Made by a program: the position numbers and the translations under genes
In this document: in pieces, positions 16,926 through 25,461 of the stretch
Layout: each line of letters begins with the position of its first letter
Numbering within the stretch: the stretch's first letter is position 1
Source: Saprospiraceae bacterium
GTDB taxonomy: Bacteria; Bacteroidota; Bacteroidia; Chitinophagales; Saprospiraceae
Length of the DNA stretch: 64,000 bases
Direction of reading: 5' to 3'
NCBI GenBank assembly: GCA_028280415.1
Contig: JANQLV010000061.1
Span: 248,001-312,000 of the forward strand
The notes under the pieces: model-generated
Told to the model about the DNA's origin: nothing
What the model saw: the letters and a program-made list of their open reading frames with translations, nothing else
The model's database searches: none

Positions 16926-17735
16926 ATGAAAAAAACAATAATTGTGCCTACGGATTATTCTGATAATGCTTTAAACGCTTTGCATTATGCAGTAAATTTT
17001 GCGAATCAATTTGATCAAGCTACGATCCATTTATTACACGTTTTTGCTGCCCGAAGTGAGGTGGGAATTATGGCAAGCGTAAATATGTTTATGAAAAATA
17101 ATATTGACAAGCAGTTATCTACGCTTGTCGATGAAGTAAAACCTGGACTACTGGAGAGTACCAGGCTGATCTCAAAGGCAATAGAAGGTTATCCGATCAG
17201 TACAATTTGCCAGTACGCAGAGGAACAGCAAGCTGATTATATCATTATGGGGACAAAAGGAGCCAGTGGTTTGAAAAGTGTTTTTCTCGGAAGCAATACC
17301 AGCGGGGTAATGAAAAAATCTAAACATCCGGTTTTAGCCATTCCTACGGATTATCGGTATCGTCCTCCTTTAAATATAGCTTTGGCTATAGATGCAGAAA
17401 TTGTAAGCACTGAAGACGTTCTGATGCCAATGATTGAAATTGCAAAAAAATTGCGTTCGAAAGTAGAAGTCGTCCATGTGAAAGGCGTCAAGGAACTGGC
17501 AGTCATCGATGCGGGAGTGGATATTTATCTATCTGATATTAATCACTCATTTCATGTCGTAAGAGGAAATGATGTCAATAAAGAGATTAATCAGTTTGTC
17601 CATGAAAACAAAATGGAAATGCTTTGTATGATTCAACGACGCCATAGCTTTTTCCACAGACTTGTTTTCGCCAGTCTGACCGAAGAGGAAATGTTTAATT
17701 GCCAGGTTCCTTTGCTGGTGCTAAATGACCGTTGA
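16926..17735 (+). CDS. Universal stress protein, two UspA domains (269 aa)
   Basis: MKKTIIVPTDYSDNALNAL is the first USP strand and MGTKGASGLKSVFLGSNTSG the ATP-binding loop of domain 1. Domain 2 keeps the fold, but its loop (IQRRHSFFHRLVFASL) has lost the glycines. It is the last gene of the HMA-USP-USP operon. Its 3' end overlaps the convergent USP at 17721 by 15 bp, so antisense effects between the two mRNAs are possible. Confidence 0.95.
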   Translation: MKKTIIVPTDYSDNALNALHYAVNFANQFDQATIHLLHVFAARSEVGIMASVNMFMKNNIDKQLSTLVDEVKPGLLESTRLISKAIEGYPISTICQYAEEQQADYIIMGTKGASGLKSVFLGSNTSGVMKKSKHPVLAIPTDYRYRPPLNIALAIDAEIVSTEDVLMPMIEIAKKLRSKVEVVHVKGVKELAVIDAGVDIYLSDINHSFHVVRGNDVNKEINQFVHENKMEMLCMIQRRHSFFHRLVFASLTEEEMFNCQVPLLVLNDR

Positions 17736-18539
17736 TTCTTCGTTCCATATCAACAAGGGAATCGTACTGTGGTATATCATTCGCTTGCTGAGACTTCGGT
17801 GAAAAATCTTTTCCAAACCCGTTCGTTTTGGAATACTCATAGCCAACAAATCTATTTGATATTTATTGATAAAATAGTCAAGCCCTCTGATCGTAGACAG
17901 GTCTCTGATAATAGTAATCTCTGCTTCGGGATTGGGCTCTTCTTCCATCCAGGTTGGATTGTATTTTTCTTCTTTTTCAGTGCTGAAATCCCGGGGTAGC
18001 GGAAAGACAAAGACGCGGTTAATACTTGCATCAAATGGAGGCGTGAGTTTTTTGAGAAATCTGAATAAAGGTGTATCGTATTCATCTTGCTCGGTAGCAA
18101 TGGCTATCTTTTGAAAGGCTGAAAAACTGGTTTCCTCGGGGACTATGATTACCGGGGCATTTACCTTATTAATGATAATGGTAGAAACACTGCCCAGCAG
18201 ATAATCCATAAGACTGTGTTTTTTACGTGTTCCCAGAATGATCAGGTCAATTGAGAAATCTTTACATATCCTGTTTAAAGTTGGTTCCAGTTTTCCAATT
18301 GTAGCTATCTGGTTTATTGAAATTTCGTTTCCGGAAGATGGCATTTTTGAATCCATTTTCATTTTCTCTCGAGCCTGTGCTATAGCTTTTGCTTTTTCTG
18401 CTTCGGTATCTAATGTTTTTCTCGGGGAAATGATATGTAGTTGAAAAATATTTCCAGGTAAAGCCTTTGCTAATGAGCAGCTGTAATCATAAGCTTTAGC
18501 AGAGGCAGGTGAAAAATCGGTTAAAACCAGAATATTCAT
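17721..18539 (-). CDS. Universal stress protein, two UspA domains (272 aa)
   Basis: MNILVLTDFSPASAKAYDYS opens domain 1, and the ATP-binding loop reads LGTRKKHSLMDYLLGSVST, with the first glycine of the G-2x-G pair replaced (LGTRKKH), so nucleotide binding is less certain than in its paralogues. Domain 2 ends IPLLIWNEE with a degenerate loop. It diverges from the CBS gene at 18743; the tandem operator between them fits the CBS gene in polarity and -7 spacing, so control of this gene is unclear. It overlaps the neighbouring USP tail-to-tail. Confidence 0.93.
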   Translation of the reverse strand: MNILVLTDFSPASAKAYDYSCSLAKALPGNIFQLHIISPRKTLDTEAEKAKAIAQAREKMKMDSKMPSSGNEISINQIATIGKLEPTLNRICKDFSIDLIILGTRKKHSLMDYLLGSVSTIIINKVNAPVIIVPEETSFSAFQKIAIATEQDEYDTPLFRFLKKLTPPFDASINRVFVFPLPRDFSTEKEEKYNPTWMEEEPNPEAEITIIRDLSTIRGLDYFINKYQIDLLAMSIPKRTGLEKIFHRSLSKRMIYHSTIPLLIWNEESTVI

Positions 18540-18606
18540 AATTTAATTTTTTCTGTAAAATCCGAAATTTTCTATTTTATAAAGGTGATGATAATTAGTA
18601 AGACAA

Positions 18607-18672
18607 TTGATAAATATCAGTTTTTTTACTGACCTAAGTCATTCATAAAGTGGAGCAAATGATTGAACTTTG
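18607..18672 (+). promoter_or_regulatory. Tandem FNR-like operator and promoter of the CBS gene
   Basis: TTGATAAATATCAG (18607-18620) and CTGACCTAAGTCAT (18629-18642) have centres 22 bp apart. The -7 box GAACTTTG (18665-18672) is centred 33 bp downstream. No CAAAnnTA box is found at the mirrored position for the divergent USP. Confidence 0.8.
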
Positions 18673-18742
18673 AATTAGTTGTAGAGGCGTATTTAAAAAA
18701 GAATAAAGCGCTGTTTTTAATAACATAAAAAAGATTCTCAAA

Positions 18743-19189
18743 ATGTATACTACTAAACTTTCAGAAATAATGACACCCAACCCTGCTACGGTCAATTCAG
18801 ATGACAATTTTGAGATAGTTGATTATCTTTTTAATAATAACGACTTTCACCATTTACCGGTGGTGGATGCAGACAGCAAATTGGTGGGGATTGTAAGCAA
18901 ATCGGATTACCTTACGCTTTGTGATAGTTTTTCGATTTTTAAAAGTAAAATAAGTGAAGCGCAAAATCATCGCTTGTTCAAATCAATACTTGTCAAAGAT
19001 GTAATGCAAAAAAATATTGCTAAGCTCAATCCTGAGCATAGTGTAATGATAGCGGCGGGATTTTTTAAAGAGAATTTATTCCATGCCATTCCGGTCGTGG
19101 ATGCAGAGAATAAATTAGTAGGAATTGTAACTACATTTGATCTGCTAAACCTGGCCTATGCAGAACCCGGGGTTAGTAGCAAAGTCTAA
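18743..19189 (+). CDS. CBS-domain pair protein (148 aa)
   Basis: Two CBS motifs fill the protein: IMTPNPATVNSDDNFEIVDY with HHLPVVDADSKLVGIVSKSDYL, and VMQKNIAKLNPEHSVMIAAG with HAIPVVDAENKLVGIVTTFDLL. There is no attached effector domain, so it acts as a stand-alone adenine-nucleotide sensor, probably by binding partner proteins. It has its own tandem FNR-like promoter and is followed by a strong terminator, so it is a single-gene unit. Confidence 0.93.
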   Translation: MYTTKLSEIMTPNPATVNSDDNFEIVDYLFNNNDFHHLPVVDADSKLVGIVSKSDYLTLCDSFSIFKSKISEAQNHRLFKSILVKDVMQKNIAKLNPEHSVMIAAGFFKENLFHAIPVVDAENKLVGIVTTFDLLNLAYAEPGVSSKV

Positions 19190-19213
19190 AGAAAAATACT
19201 TTTCATTGGTGGT

Positions 19214-19255
19214 AGGCTAATTAGAGACGCTTGTAGCTAATTAGCCTTTTTCTTT
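19214..19255 (+). terminator. Intrinsic terminator after the CBS gene
   Basis: AGGCTAATTAG (19214-19224) and CTAATTAGCCT (19237-19247) form a perfect 11-bp stem, followed by TTTTTCTTT. Confidence 0.85.
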
Positions 19256-19329
19256 GTCTTAAACCAAGCCCGGTCCTCGTATTTCGATTCTCGACTTTCG
19301 TTATTCGAATTTTGTTATTTTAGGCAGTA

Positions 19330-19396
19330 GGTATCAGGCCTTAGGGAGTATGATTTATGTTTTTCGGGATCCACCCAATTCCTAAAACCTGATACC
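19330..19396. repeat. Intergenic inverted-repeat element, copy 2
   Basis: GGTATCAGGCCTTAGG (19330-19345) and CCTAAAACCTGATACC (19381-19396) pair with two mismatches. CTTTAAAGC and GCTAAAATTCGGGATGA follow (to about 19424), matching copy 1 near 14285-14434. Confidence 0.55.
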
Positions 19397-19425
19397 TCTT
19401 TAAAGCTGCTAAAATTCGGGATGAT

Positions 19426-20757
19426 CTATTTATTCGGAACTTGAATACGATACATGGGCATGGATGCATCAGGGAAAAGAACCCCCAAAGTGCTTATGGC
19501 TGGTTTTTTAGTTAGATAGACCTTAAACAATTGATTGCTTGCACTGTCCATTAATTCGCCATTGGAATAAAACATAGGGCTGGGCGTAGTCGCACCACCA
19601 TAAATATAACCAATGAGATTGCGATTATCATCACCGAGTTCATCCAGGTAAATAATCCCGTTTTGCTTGTTGTTGGCTGGTAAAAATAAAGCATCTTTAC
19701 CTCTGGTGAGATAAGCTTGAATCTGGGAAGTTTCGATCTGTGTATACCCATCCGGGAATCGGGTAAAACTGGTCATTTCTTCTACCATGTTCGGAGCGTA
19801 TTCCTGTTCATCACTACACAGATAATCATCGCAGCCTCCCAGGAAAACAGTATGCATTTTATTGTTTTTCTGGTCGTAAACCGGGATGATGGTACTGTGA
19901 TATTGAGGAATTTCTGCTTCCGGTTGTGCATGGGTGCTGTAACCAAAATCAAATATATTCATCCAGCTTAACTTATTGACACTTTCTATTTTTTCATTAT
20001 AAAAAATGGTTAAACCTTGTTCTCCATCCGGGAAAACCTGTGCAATTGCCTTAGGGTAAAGAGACAGGAAATGCTCATCAAAAGCCATCGTTTCGATATG
20101 CTTCAGATTGAAATCTTCTCCTTCGGAAATTTTGAAAATCGAACATTTACCATAAGGACTCTCATCTATGATTAATTCACCTTGTTCATTGAAAGTACCA
20201 TTTAGAGTCTGTCCACCGACTAGAAAAAACCTTGAATCGACCACGGAGAGCGTAGCGTTCATCGTTCTAAAAGATTCGTCTTCAATTTGATCGAAATAAG
20301 AACTAATCTTTTCCTTTTTGATAATAGCATTGATTAGCGCAGGGACTTCAATTCGGGTAAGGTAGGGAAATGTTCCAAAAGCTTCTGATTCGGCCAGATA
20401 CCCCATACCGCCAACAAGATATAGATAATCGCCTACTTGTTGACTCGCAGCAAAGCAAGCTGAAAGATGTTCTGGTTCTTCAATATCCATTGCGGCGTAT
20501 TCGTAGGGATAAGACCAAAATTTTGAATTAAGCGGATCAATGACCAGAAATTCGTAATTGGGATGACTGGAAAATGTATTCTCACCAGTAATTCCGCCGA
20601 TTATCAGCCATTTGCCATTGTGCTGAGCAAAAGCATAAGAATGCAATGCCGGTAAGTCAGGAATATTATAAGGGACAATCTCCAGAGTGAAACCGGATTG
20701 TGCAGAAGTCCGAAGAATAGAAAATTGAACCAGGAAAATCAATATTAAGTATCTCAT
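19426..20757 (-). CDS. Secreted kelch/beta-propeller-like protein (443 aa)
   Basis: A signal peptide ends at RTSAQS. The mature chain has repeated blades with a kelch-like pattern: hydrophobic strand, Gly-Gly, then an aromatic, seen at GKWLIIGGITGE, DYLYLVGGMGYL, SRFFLVGGQTLNG, HTVFLGGCDDY and GYIYGGATTP. A beta-propeller fold is inferred. The C-terminus (MPMYRIQVPNK) has no sorting domain. The ligand or role is unknown. It lies downstream of FtsH on the same strand with a 68-bp gap and may be read through from it. Confidence 0.7.
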   Translation of the reverse strand: MRYLILIFLVQFSILRTSAQSGFTLEIVPYNIPDLPALHSYAFAQHNGKWLIIGGITGENTFSSHPNYEFLVIDPLNSKFWSYPYEYAAMDIEEPEHLSACFAASQQVGDYLYLVGGMGYLAESEAFGTFPYLTRIEVPALINAIIKKEKISSYFDQIEDESFRTMNATLSVVDSRFFLVGGQTLNGTFNEQGELIIDESPYGKCSIFKISEGEDFNLKHIETMAFDEHFLSLYPKAIAQVFPDGEQGLTIFYNEKIESVNKLSWMNIFDFGYSTHAQPEAEIPQYHSTIIPVYDQKNNKMHTVFLGGCDDYLCSDEQEYAPNMVEEMTSFTRFPDGYTQIETSQIQAYLTRGKDALFLPANNKQNGIIYLDELGDDNRNLIGYIYGGATTPSPMFYSNGELMDSASNQLFKVYLTKKPAISTLGVLFPDASMPMYRIQVPNK

Positions 20758-20825
20758 CTTTTTTAAGTTAATTGCAAATAAATAACGTTGAGTTAATGAA
20801 AACCAATAAAACAGACTGATCTCTG

Positions 20826-22751
20826 TCAGGAAGCGATAGTTAAAGACTTATCATTAGTTGAAGCGGGCCTCTTCCCGAGGATTGCTTCCAGATCTTCTTT
20901 TACTACAACTTCTTTTTGAATCAGTAATTCAGCTAATTCCTTCAAGGCTTTTCGATGCTGGGCGAGGATCGTTTTGGCTTTGGCATATGCAGAGTCAACC
21001 AGACGTCGCACCTCAAGATCAATTAATTCGGCAGTCGCTTCACTGTAAGGTTTTTGTAGGGATTGCTCGTATTGTCCGCTACTGTCATAAAAACTGGTAT
21101 TGCCTAATTTATCACTGAAGCCATAATAAGTAACCATCATATAGGCTTGCTTGGTAACTTTTTCGAGATCATCCAAAGCACCGGAGGAAACCTCTCCGAA
21201 AACTAATTCTTCAGCGGCCCGACCACCAAGAGCGGTACACAGGCGATCCATGAACTGAGCGCGGGTATAGAGCTGTTGCTCTTCGGGTAAATACCAGGCC
21301 GAACCCAGAGATTTACCGCGAGGGACTATAGAAACTTTCATAAGTTCATCCGCATGTTCCAGAAACCAACTGACGGTAGCATGACCTGCCTCGTGAAACG
21401 CAATGATTTTTTTCTCTTCATCGGAAATGATCTTGCTTTTCTTTTCCAATCCGGAAATGATCCTATCGGTTGCCTCCATAAAATCTTTCATTTCGATGGC
21501 GTCTTTTTTGCGACGGGCGGCAATCAGCGCAGCTTCATTACAGATATTCGCAATGTCCGCTCCGGAGAAACCGGGCGTTTGCGCAGCAAGGACTTCAACT
21601 TCAATATCCGAAGCTAATATCAGGGGTTTCAAATGTACTTTAAAAATAGCCAGCCTTTCTGTTCGACTGGGTAACTCGAGATAAATATGTCGATCAAACC
21701 GGCCGGGGCGTAAAAGCGCCTTGTCCAGAACATCGGCACGGTTGGTAGCGGCCAGTACAATTACGCCGGTATTTGTACCAAAGCCATCCATCTCTGCCAA
21801 TAACTGATTCAACGTACTTTCGCGTTCATCATTAGAGCGCATGGAAAGTGCACTCCCGCGAGCCCGGCCAATGGCATCTATTTCATCTATGAAAATGATA
21901 CTCGGGGCTTTTGCCTTTGCTTTTTTAAATAAATCGCGTACTCTGGAAGCTCCGACTCCGACAAACATCTCTACGAATTCCGAACCGGAGATATGAAAAA
22001 AGGGAACCTGTGCTTCACCGGCAACCGCTTTTGCCAAAAGGGTTTTCCCTGTTCCGGGAGGGCCAACTAAAATGACACCCTTGGGAATTTTTGCGCCGAG
22101 CCTCGTATAGAATCCCGGGTCTTTCAAAAAAGACACAATCTCTTGCACTTCAACTTTAGCCTCTTCAAGACCGGCAACATTATCAAAAGTGATTTTATTT
22201 TTCTTGGTTTGGTCAAAAAGAGTCGGCCGGGATTTGCCAAAGTCAAAAGGAGAAGCGCCCCCTCGACCTCCCATTCTACCGGATAAACTGAACATATAAT
22301 ACCATAAAAGGACTATGATAACCAGAGGTAACATCCAGGCCAGAATGTTGCCGATCCAGTTGGTTCGAGTAATATATTTTATCTCCGGAAGATTGCTGAG
22401 TTGATATTTTTCCTGAACGGATGCCAGTTTGTTTTCAAAAGTTTCGACAGAGCCTATCGTAAAATAAAACTGAGGGCCGCGTGTCTTTTTCAGCCATTCG
22501 GGATGTTCTTCCTGGGCAATCTTTTCGCTGTTGAGGAATACTTCTACCCGCTCTTTGTTGACTACTTCGATATGGCCTACAAGATCCTTGGATAGTATTT
22601 CGAGTTCGAATTTAGACCAGCTTATCTCTTCCGGGCTATTCCAGTAGGTAGAAAACTGAATTAAAAAGAATGCCAATAGCAGGATATAAAACCAGTTAAT
22701 TTTTTTACCCAAAGGCTTCTTAAGGTTATTTTCTTGTTTATCTTTCTGCAT
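20826..22751 (-). CDS. ftsH: ATP-dependent zinc metalloprotease FtsH (641 aa)
   Basis: Two N-terminal membrane segments (about residues 20-37 and 132-152) flank a periplasmic domain. The AAA+ module follows with Walker A GPPGTGKT, Walker B IIFIDEID, the second region of homology [19 protein letters not shown] and pore motif [10 protein letters not shown]. The M41 protease domain has zinc site HEAGHA and the downstream Asp region ([15 protein letters not shown]). Length is normal for FtsH. It forms a membrane hexamer that degrades damaged membrane and cytosolic proteins. It lies downstream of hsp20 on the same strand (130 bp), so it is probably part of the FNR-like regulon and may be a stress paralogue of a housekeeping copy elsewhere. 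Confidence 0.97.
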   Translation of the reverse strand: MQKDKQENNLKKPLGKKINWFYILLLAFFLIQFSTYWNSPEEISWSKFELEILSKDLVGHIEVVNKERVEVFLNSEKIAQEEHPEWLKKTRGPQFYFTIGSVETFENKLASVQEKYQLSNLPEIKYITRTNWIGNILAWMLPLVIIVLLWYYMFSLSGRMGGRGGASPFDFGKSRPTLFDQTKKNKITFDNVAGLEEAKVEVQEIVSFLKDPGFYTRLGAKIPKGVILVGPPGTGKTLLAKAVAGEAQVPFFHISGSEFVEMFVGVGASRVRDLFKKAKAKAPSIIFIDEIDAIGRARGSALSMRSNDERESTLNQLLAEMDGFGTNTGVIVLAATNRADVLDKALLRPGRFDRHIYLELPSRTERLAIFKVHLKPLILASDIEVEVLAAQTPGFSGADIANICNEAALIAARRKKDAIEMKDFMEATDRIISGLEKKSKIISDEEKKIIAFHEAGHATVSWFLEHADELMKVSIVPRGKSLGSAWYLPEEQQLYTRAQFMDRLCTALGGRAAEELVFGEVSSGALDDLEKVTKQAYMMVTYYGFSDKLGNTSFYDSSGQYEQSLQKPYSEATAELIDLEVRRLVDSAYAKAKTILAQHRKALKELAELLIQKEVVVKEDLEAILGKRPASTNDKSLTIAS

Positions 22752-22805
22752 CGTACTAGTTTTTATGGCGGAAGCCGGTCTGCGAGATTAAACTTCATTT
22801 ATAAA

Positions 22806-22847
22806 CAAGGCAAACAGACTCGAATGAGATCAAGTTGCTTGCCTGTT
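22806..22847 (-). other. Hairpin between hsp20 and ftsH
   Basis: On the minus strand, AACAGGCAAGCA pairs imperfectly with TGTTTGCCTTGTT. It may be a partial terminator or mRNA processing site that adjusts ftsH expression relative to hsp20. Weak evidence. Confidence 0.3.
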
Positions 22848-22881
22848 CTTTATAGATTGATTAAAAAATCTCTGAAAAACT

Positions 22882-23343
22882 TTATGAGACTTCAATAGTT
22901 TTACCTTTCTTTTCTTCTTCTACCCTGGTTTTAGGAATAGAGACTTCTAAAATTCCTTCTTTGTAGTTTGCTTTTATATTGTCAAGATCAATATTTTCAG
23001 GCAACCAGAAAGAACGTTTGAAGGAACGGAAATCGAATTCCTTTCGAGTGTAATTATCTGTGGTATCTTCTGTCTCCGTTTTTGTTTCGGCACTGATTAG
23101 AAGTACTCCATTTTCTACTTCAATTTTAAAGTCTTCCTTTTTCATACCGGGAGCTGCGACCTCAAGGTCATAGGATGTTTCATTTTCCTGAACGTTAACT
23201 GCGGGGAGCAATTCGTCTCTTCTCCAACGACGATTGAAAAAACCGTCATCATCTCTGAAGAAATCTTCAACCCAATTCGTCAAAGTTGTTCTAGGATAAT
23301 TTTTTCCGCTTTTTCGCCATTTTTCAAGTGACATATTTTTCAT
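22882..23343 (-). CDS. Small heat-shock protein, Hsp20/alpha-crystallin family (153 aa)
   Basis: A variable N-terminus is followed by the alpha-crystallin domain from about residue 45: YDLEVAAPGMKKEDFKIEVENGVL, RKEFDFRSFKRSFWLPENIDLDNIKANYKEGILEVSIPK. The C-terminal tail has the GKTIEVS extension; the usual I-x-I anchor appears as IEV. It is an ATP-independent holdase that binds unfolding proteins in the cytosol. It is driven by a tandem FNR-like promoter rather than an obvious heat-shock element, and is followed by ftsH. A decayed paralogue may lie near 10,000. Confidence 0.96.
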   Translation of the reverse strand: MKNMSLEKWRKSGKNYPRTTLTNWVEDFFRDDDGFFNRRWRRDELLPAVNVQENETSYDLEVAAPGMKKEDFKIEVENGVLLISAETKTETEDTTDNYTRKEFDFRSFKRSFWLPENIDLDNIKANYKEGILEVSIPKTRVEEEKKGKTIEVS

Positions 23344-23367
23344 TTTTTATGGTTAACAAATACAATT

Positions 23368-23433
23368 CAAAATTAAGTGGATATACTTTATAATGAAATG
23401 GAATTTGTCAAAGCAGATATTGATTTTTGTCAA
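23368..23433 (-). promoter_or_regulatory. Tandem FNR-like operator and promoter of hsp20-ftsH
   Basis: Distal site TTGATTTTTGTCAA (23420-23433, plus-strand reading), proximal site ATGGAATTTGTCAA (23398-23411), centres 22 bp apart. The -7 box TAATTTTG (minus strand, 23368-23375) is centred 33 bp downstream. The remainder of the gap to 23676 shows no further gene; the 75-codon frame at 23377-23604 overlaps this promoter. Confidence 0.8.
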
Positions 23434-23676
23434 ACCTGCATTGGAACTATTGATAAAAAACTAATAAAAAAGGACGGGTATGTAATACCATTTTTGACAT
23501 GCTACTTAATTTGGAAAATGGGCTGTCATAAAGCGGGCTATAATATTAATATGCATATCAACACAGTAGCTTTTGATGACTCTGTGACTGGCATGATCCA
23601 ATAGAGCTCTGGTATTTCAATAGAAACACCAGAAGCTAACGTAATGTTAATCAGGCTTCTTTTAAAAAGAATGGTA

Positions 23677-24615
23677 TTATTTTATAATCATAGTGGGGAT
23701 ACTATTATTGGTATCCAGTATTTCTTCCGCGACACTTCCCATTAACAGGCGATGTACATTGGAATGTCCTTTGGCACCAAGAAATAGAAAATCACATCCG
23801 TTTTCGCTGGCATAATTCATAATAAAGTGGCTGATACCGGGTTGTGTTTTCTCAACCAATGCGATATTGATCTTTTCCTGATATTCGGGGGCATTGCTGT
23901 GGAGAAAAGCCTTAAAGCCATCCATGATATTGGCTTCTATACTCTGTTGAGATAATGCGCGCACCGAATCTGATTTAAAATAACGAACACTAGGCGCTCG
24001 ATAAATATAAAGACAAGTAATTTTGACCGAAGCATTCAACTGTTTATGAAAGCTCACTGCATTTTTCAGGGCACGTGCCGAGTTTTCAGAAAAATCAACC
24101 GGAATCAAAATATGCGAAATTTTAGCCGGGCTATCCTGTGGAATAATTAAAGCCTTGTTTTGGGTTTCCCGGGCCAGATTTTTTGCTAAAATTTTATGCT
24201 TGTTATTGGCCTTGCTTTGACCAATGACCAGGAGGTCGATTTTTAATTGTTCGGCACTTTTAAGTAACTCTTCTAAAGGATCGCCTTCTTTTACATCGTA
24301 TTCCACATAGATATTCTCTTCCTGCGGAAATCCCGTTTTTACTCTGTCTTCGATTCTTTGGATGATCTCTTCGTCGAGTGCGTACTGGCCCGAAGATACT
24401 TCCACCTCTTTTTCATAGAGCGCCTTTATCAAATCAAGCTTGGGCAAGACGTGTAAAAAATAAGATGCGGTAGTTGGGATCTGGCTTACAAAAAAATTGA
24501 AATATCTGAGTGTTGAACTATCCGTGTCATCAAAACCAAGCCCTACCATTGCTTGCACGATGTTCATAGGAGTAATAGAAGATTCCGTACTCGTAGGTGT
24601 ATTTTGCTGTGCCAT
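23677..24615 (-). CDS. Universal stress protein, two UspA domains in reversed order of conservation (312 aa)
   Basis: Unlike the other USPs here, the ATP-binding pattern is in the second domain (LGAKGHSNVHRLLMGSVAEE, near the C-terminus, followed by IPTMIIK). The first domain has only a degenerate loop (IGQSKANNKHKILAKN). Domain 2 begins at about residue 168 (ISHILIPVDFSENSARAL). The N-terminal 45 residues include a Ser/Thr-rich tail. It is a single-gene unit with its own tandem FNR-like promoter. The different layout suggests a separate lineage within the USP set. Confidence 0.9.
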   Translation of the reverse strand: MAQQNTPTSTESSITPMNIVQAMVGLGFDDTDSSTLRYFNFFVSQIPTTASYFLHVLPKLDLIKALYEKEVEVSSGQYALDEEIIQRIEDRVKTGFPQEENIYVEYDVKEGDPLEELLKSAEQLKIDLLVIGQSKANNKHKILAKNLARETQNKALIIPQDSPAKISHILIPVDFSENSARALKNAVSFHKQLNASVKITCLYIYRAPSVRYFKSDSVRALSQQSIEANIMDGFKAFLHSNAPEYQEKINIALVEKTQPGISHFIMNYASENGCDFLFLGAKGHSNVHRLLMGSVAEEILDTNNSIPTMIIK

Positions 24616-24646
24616 ATCAATTTATTTTTTCTAAAAAAAGTATGGT

Positions 24647-24712
24647 CAAAGCTAATGAAATACCTTTTTCGGAATGGTGACAAAACTCAGGCAGAGAATT
24701 GATATTTATCAT
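24647..24712 (-). promoter_or_regulatory. Tandem FNR-like operator and promoter of the 312-aa USP
   Basis: Distal site TTGATATTTATCAT (24699-24712), proximal site GTGACAAAACTCAG (24677-24690), centres 22 bp apart. The perfect -7 box TAGCTTTG (minus strand, 24647-24654) is centred 33 bp downstream. Confidence 0.85.
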
Positions 24713-24753
24713 TCTGGCAGGTCGGGAACGGTTTGAATTTGTTACAGGTCTGG

Positions 24754-24790
24754 TCAAACAAAAGCCCTAATACTTGTGCATTAAGGCTTT
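24754..24790 (-). terminator. Intrinsic terminator after the AhpD-like gene
   Basis: On the minus strand AAAGCCTTAAT pairs with ATTAGGGCTTT (one G-U pair), followed by TGTTTGACC. It lies 69 bp after the AhpD-like stop and separates that gene from the USP promoter. Confidence 0.65.
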
Positions 24791-24858
24791 AGTTTAAATA
24801 ATGAGAAAAGCTGTAAAAACTTTAAAGGTTTATCTTACTCGGGGTTAAAGTATTTTTG

Positions 24859-25230
24859 TTAAACATTACTTGCGGCTGCTTCTTGTTCTTTTTCCATTTC
24901 GAATTGTTTCAAGGCTTCAAGAGCTTCGCAACCATATATTACGGCTGGTCCGCCACCCATTAAAACAGCTACACCTATGGCTTCCACAATTTCCTGCTTG
25001 CTTGCACCAGATTTTATAGCATCGTGCGTATGAAAAGCAATACAGCCGTCACATCGACTGGTAATAGCAATTCCTAATGAAATCAATTCTTTGGTTTTTG
25101 TAGAAAGCGCACCTTCTCCACAAGCAGATTTATGCAAAGCATTGAAACTGTTCATGGTTTCTGGAATTTCTGCTTGTAAGTCTCCGATGAGGCGAGAAAG
25201 TTCTTGATAGTGATTCGGATAATTTTTCAT
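24859..25230 (-). CDS. Carboxymuconolactone decarboxylase/AhpD-like protein (123 aa)
   Basis: The family motif CDGCIAFHTHDAIKSGASKQEIVEAIGVAVLMGGGPAV contains a CxxC pair (Cys55, Cys58) and the following His, as in AhpD-type alkylhydroperoxidases, where the cysteines carry out thiol-based peroxide or disulfide chemistry. The length is normal for the family. It is probably a cytosolic redox protein; the physiological partner is unknown. It is a single-gene unit with a perfect FNR-like site in its promoter, divergent from the hybrid regulator gene. Confidence 0.9.
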   Translation of the reverse strand: MKNYPNHYQELSRLIGDLQAEIPETMNSFNALHKSACGEGALSTKTKELISLGIAITSRCDGCIAFHTHDAIKSGASKQEIVEAIGVAVLMGGGPAVIYGCEALEALKQFEMEKEQEAAASNV

Positions 25231-25242
25231 TTTTTTTTATCA

Positions 25243-25308
25243 CAAAAGTATCGGAAGGCCTGCTTCAAATAAATGAGCAAATTCATTTTGAGATTTGATA
25301 TTTATCAA
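25243..25308 (-). promoter_or_regulatory. Tandem FNR-like operator and promoter of the AhpD-like gene
   Basis: Distal site TTGATATTTATCAA (25295-25308) is a perfect FNR box; the proximal site is ATGAGCAAATTCAT (25273-25286), centres 22 bp apart. The perfect -7 box TACTTTTG (minus strand, 25243-25250) is centred 33 bp downstream. Confidence 0.9.
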
Positions 25309-25372
25309 TGGAATTCCCCGGAAGAATTTCGGGGAAAATAGTGCCTCTCAGCGAATAGAATAAAAAGCAAAC

Positions 25373-25438
25373 ATGATAATTGTCACTACTATAAATGACC
25401 AGGATCATGTTTTTTGACTTGCCGATATGTTTTATTTG
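25373..25438 (+). promoter_or_regulatory. Tandem FNR-like operator and promoter of the hybrid regulator (autoregulation)
   Basis: ATGATAATTGTCAC (25373-25386) and ATGACCAGGATCAT (25395-25408) have centres 22 bp apart. The -7 box TTTATTTG (25431-25438) is centred 33 bp downstream. The ATG is at 25462. Confidence 0.8.
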
Positions 25439-25461
25439 TTTTTAAATAGAACAAAAGTTTT

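Noticed and set aside
20816-20829. CTGATCTCTGTCAG upstream of the kelch-like gene, similar to an FNR-like site
   Set aside because: No second site at 22 bp and no -7 box at 33 bp; it also overlaps the stop codon of ftsH.
23377-23604. 75-codon plus-strand frame starting MDILYNEMEF
   Set aside because: It runs through the hsp20 promoter and both FNR-like sites, and its composition looks like random A/T-rich DNA.
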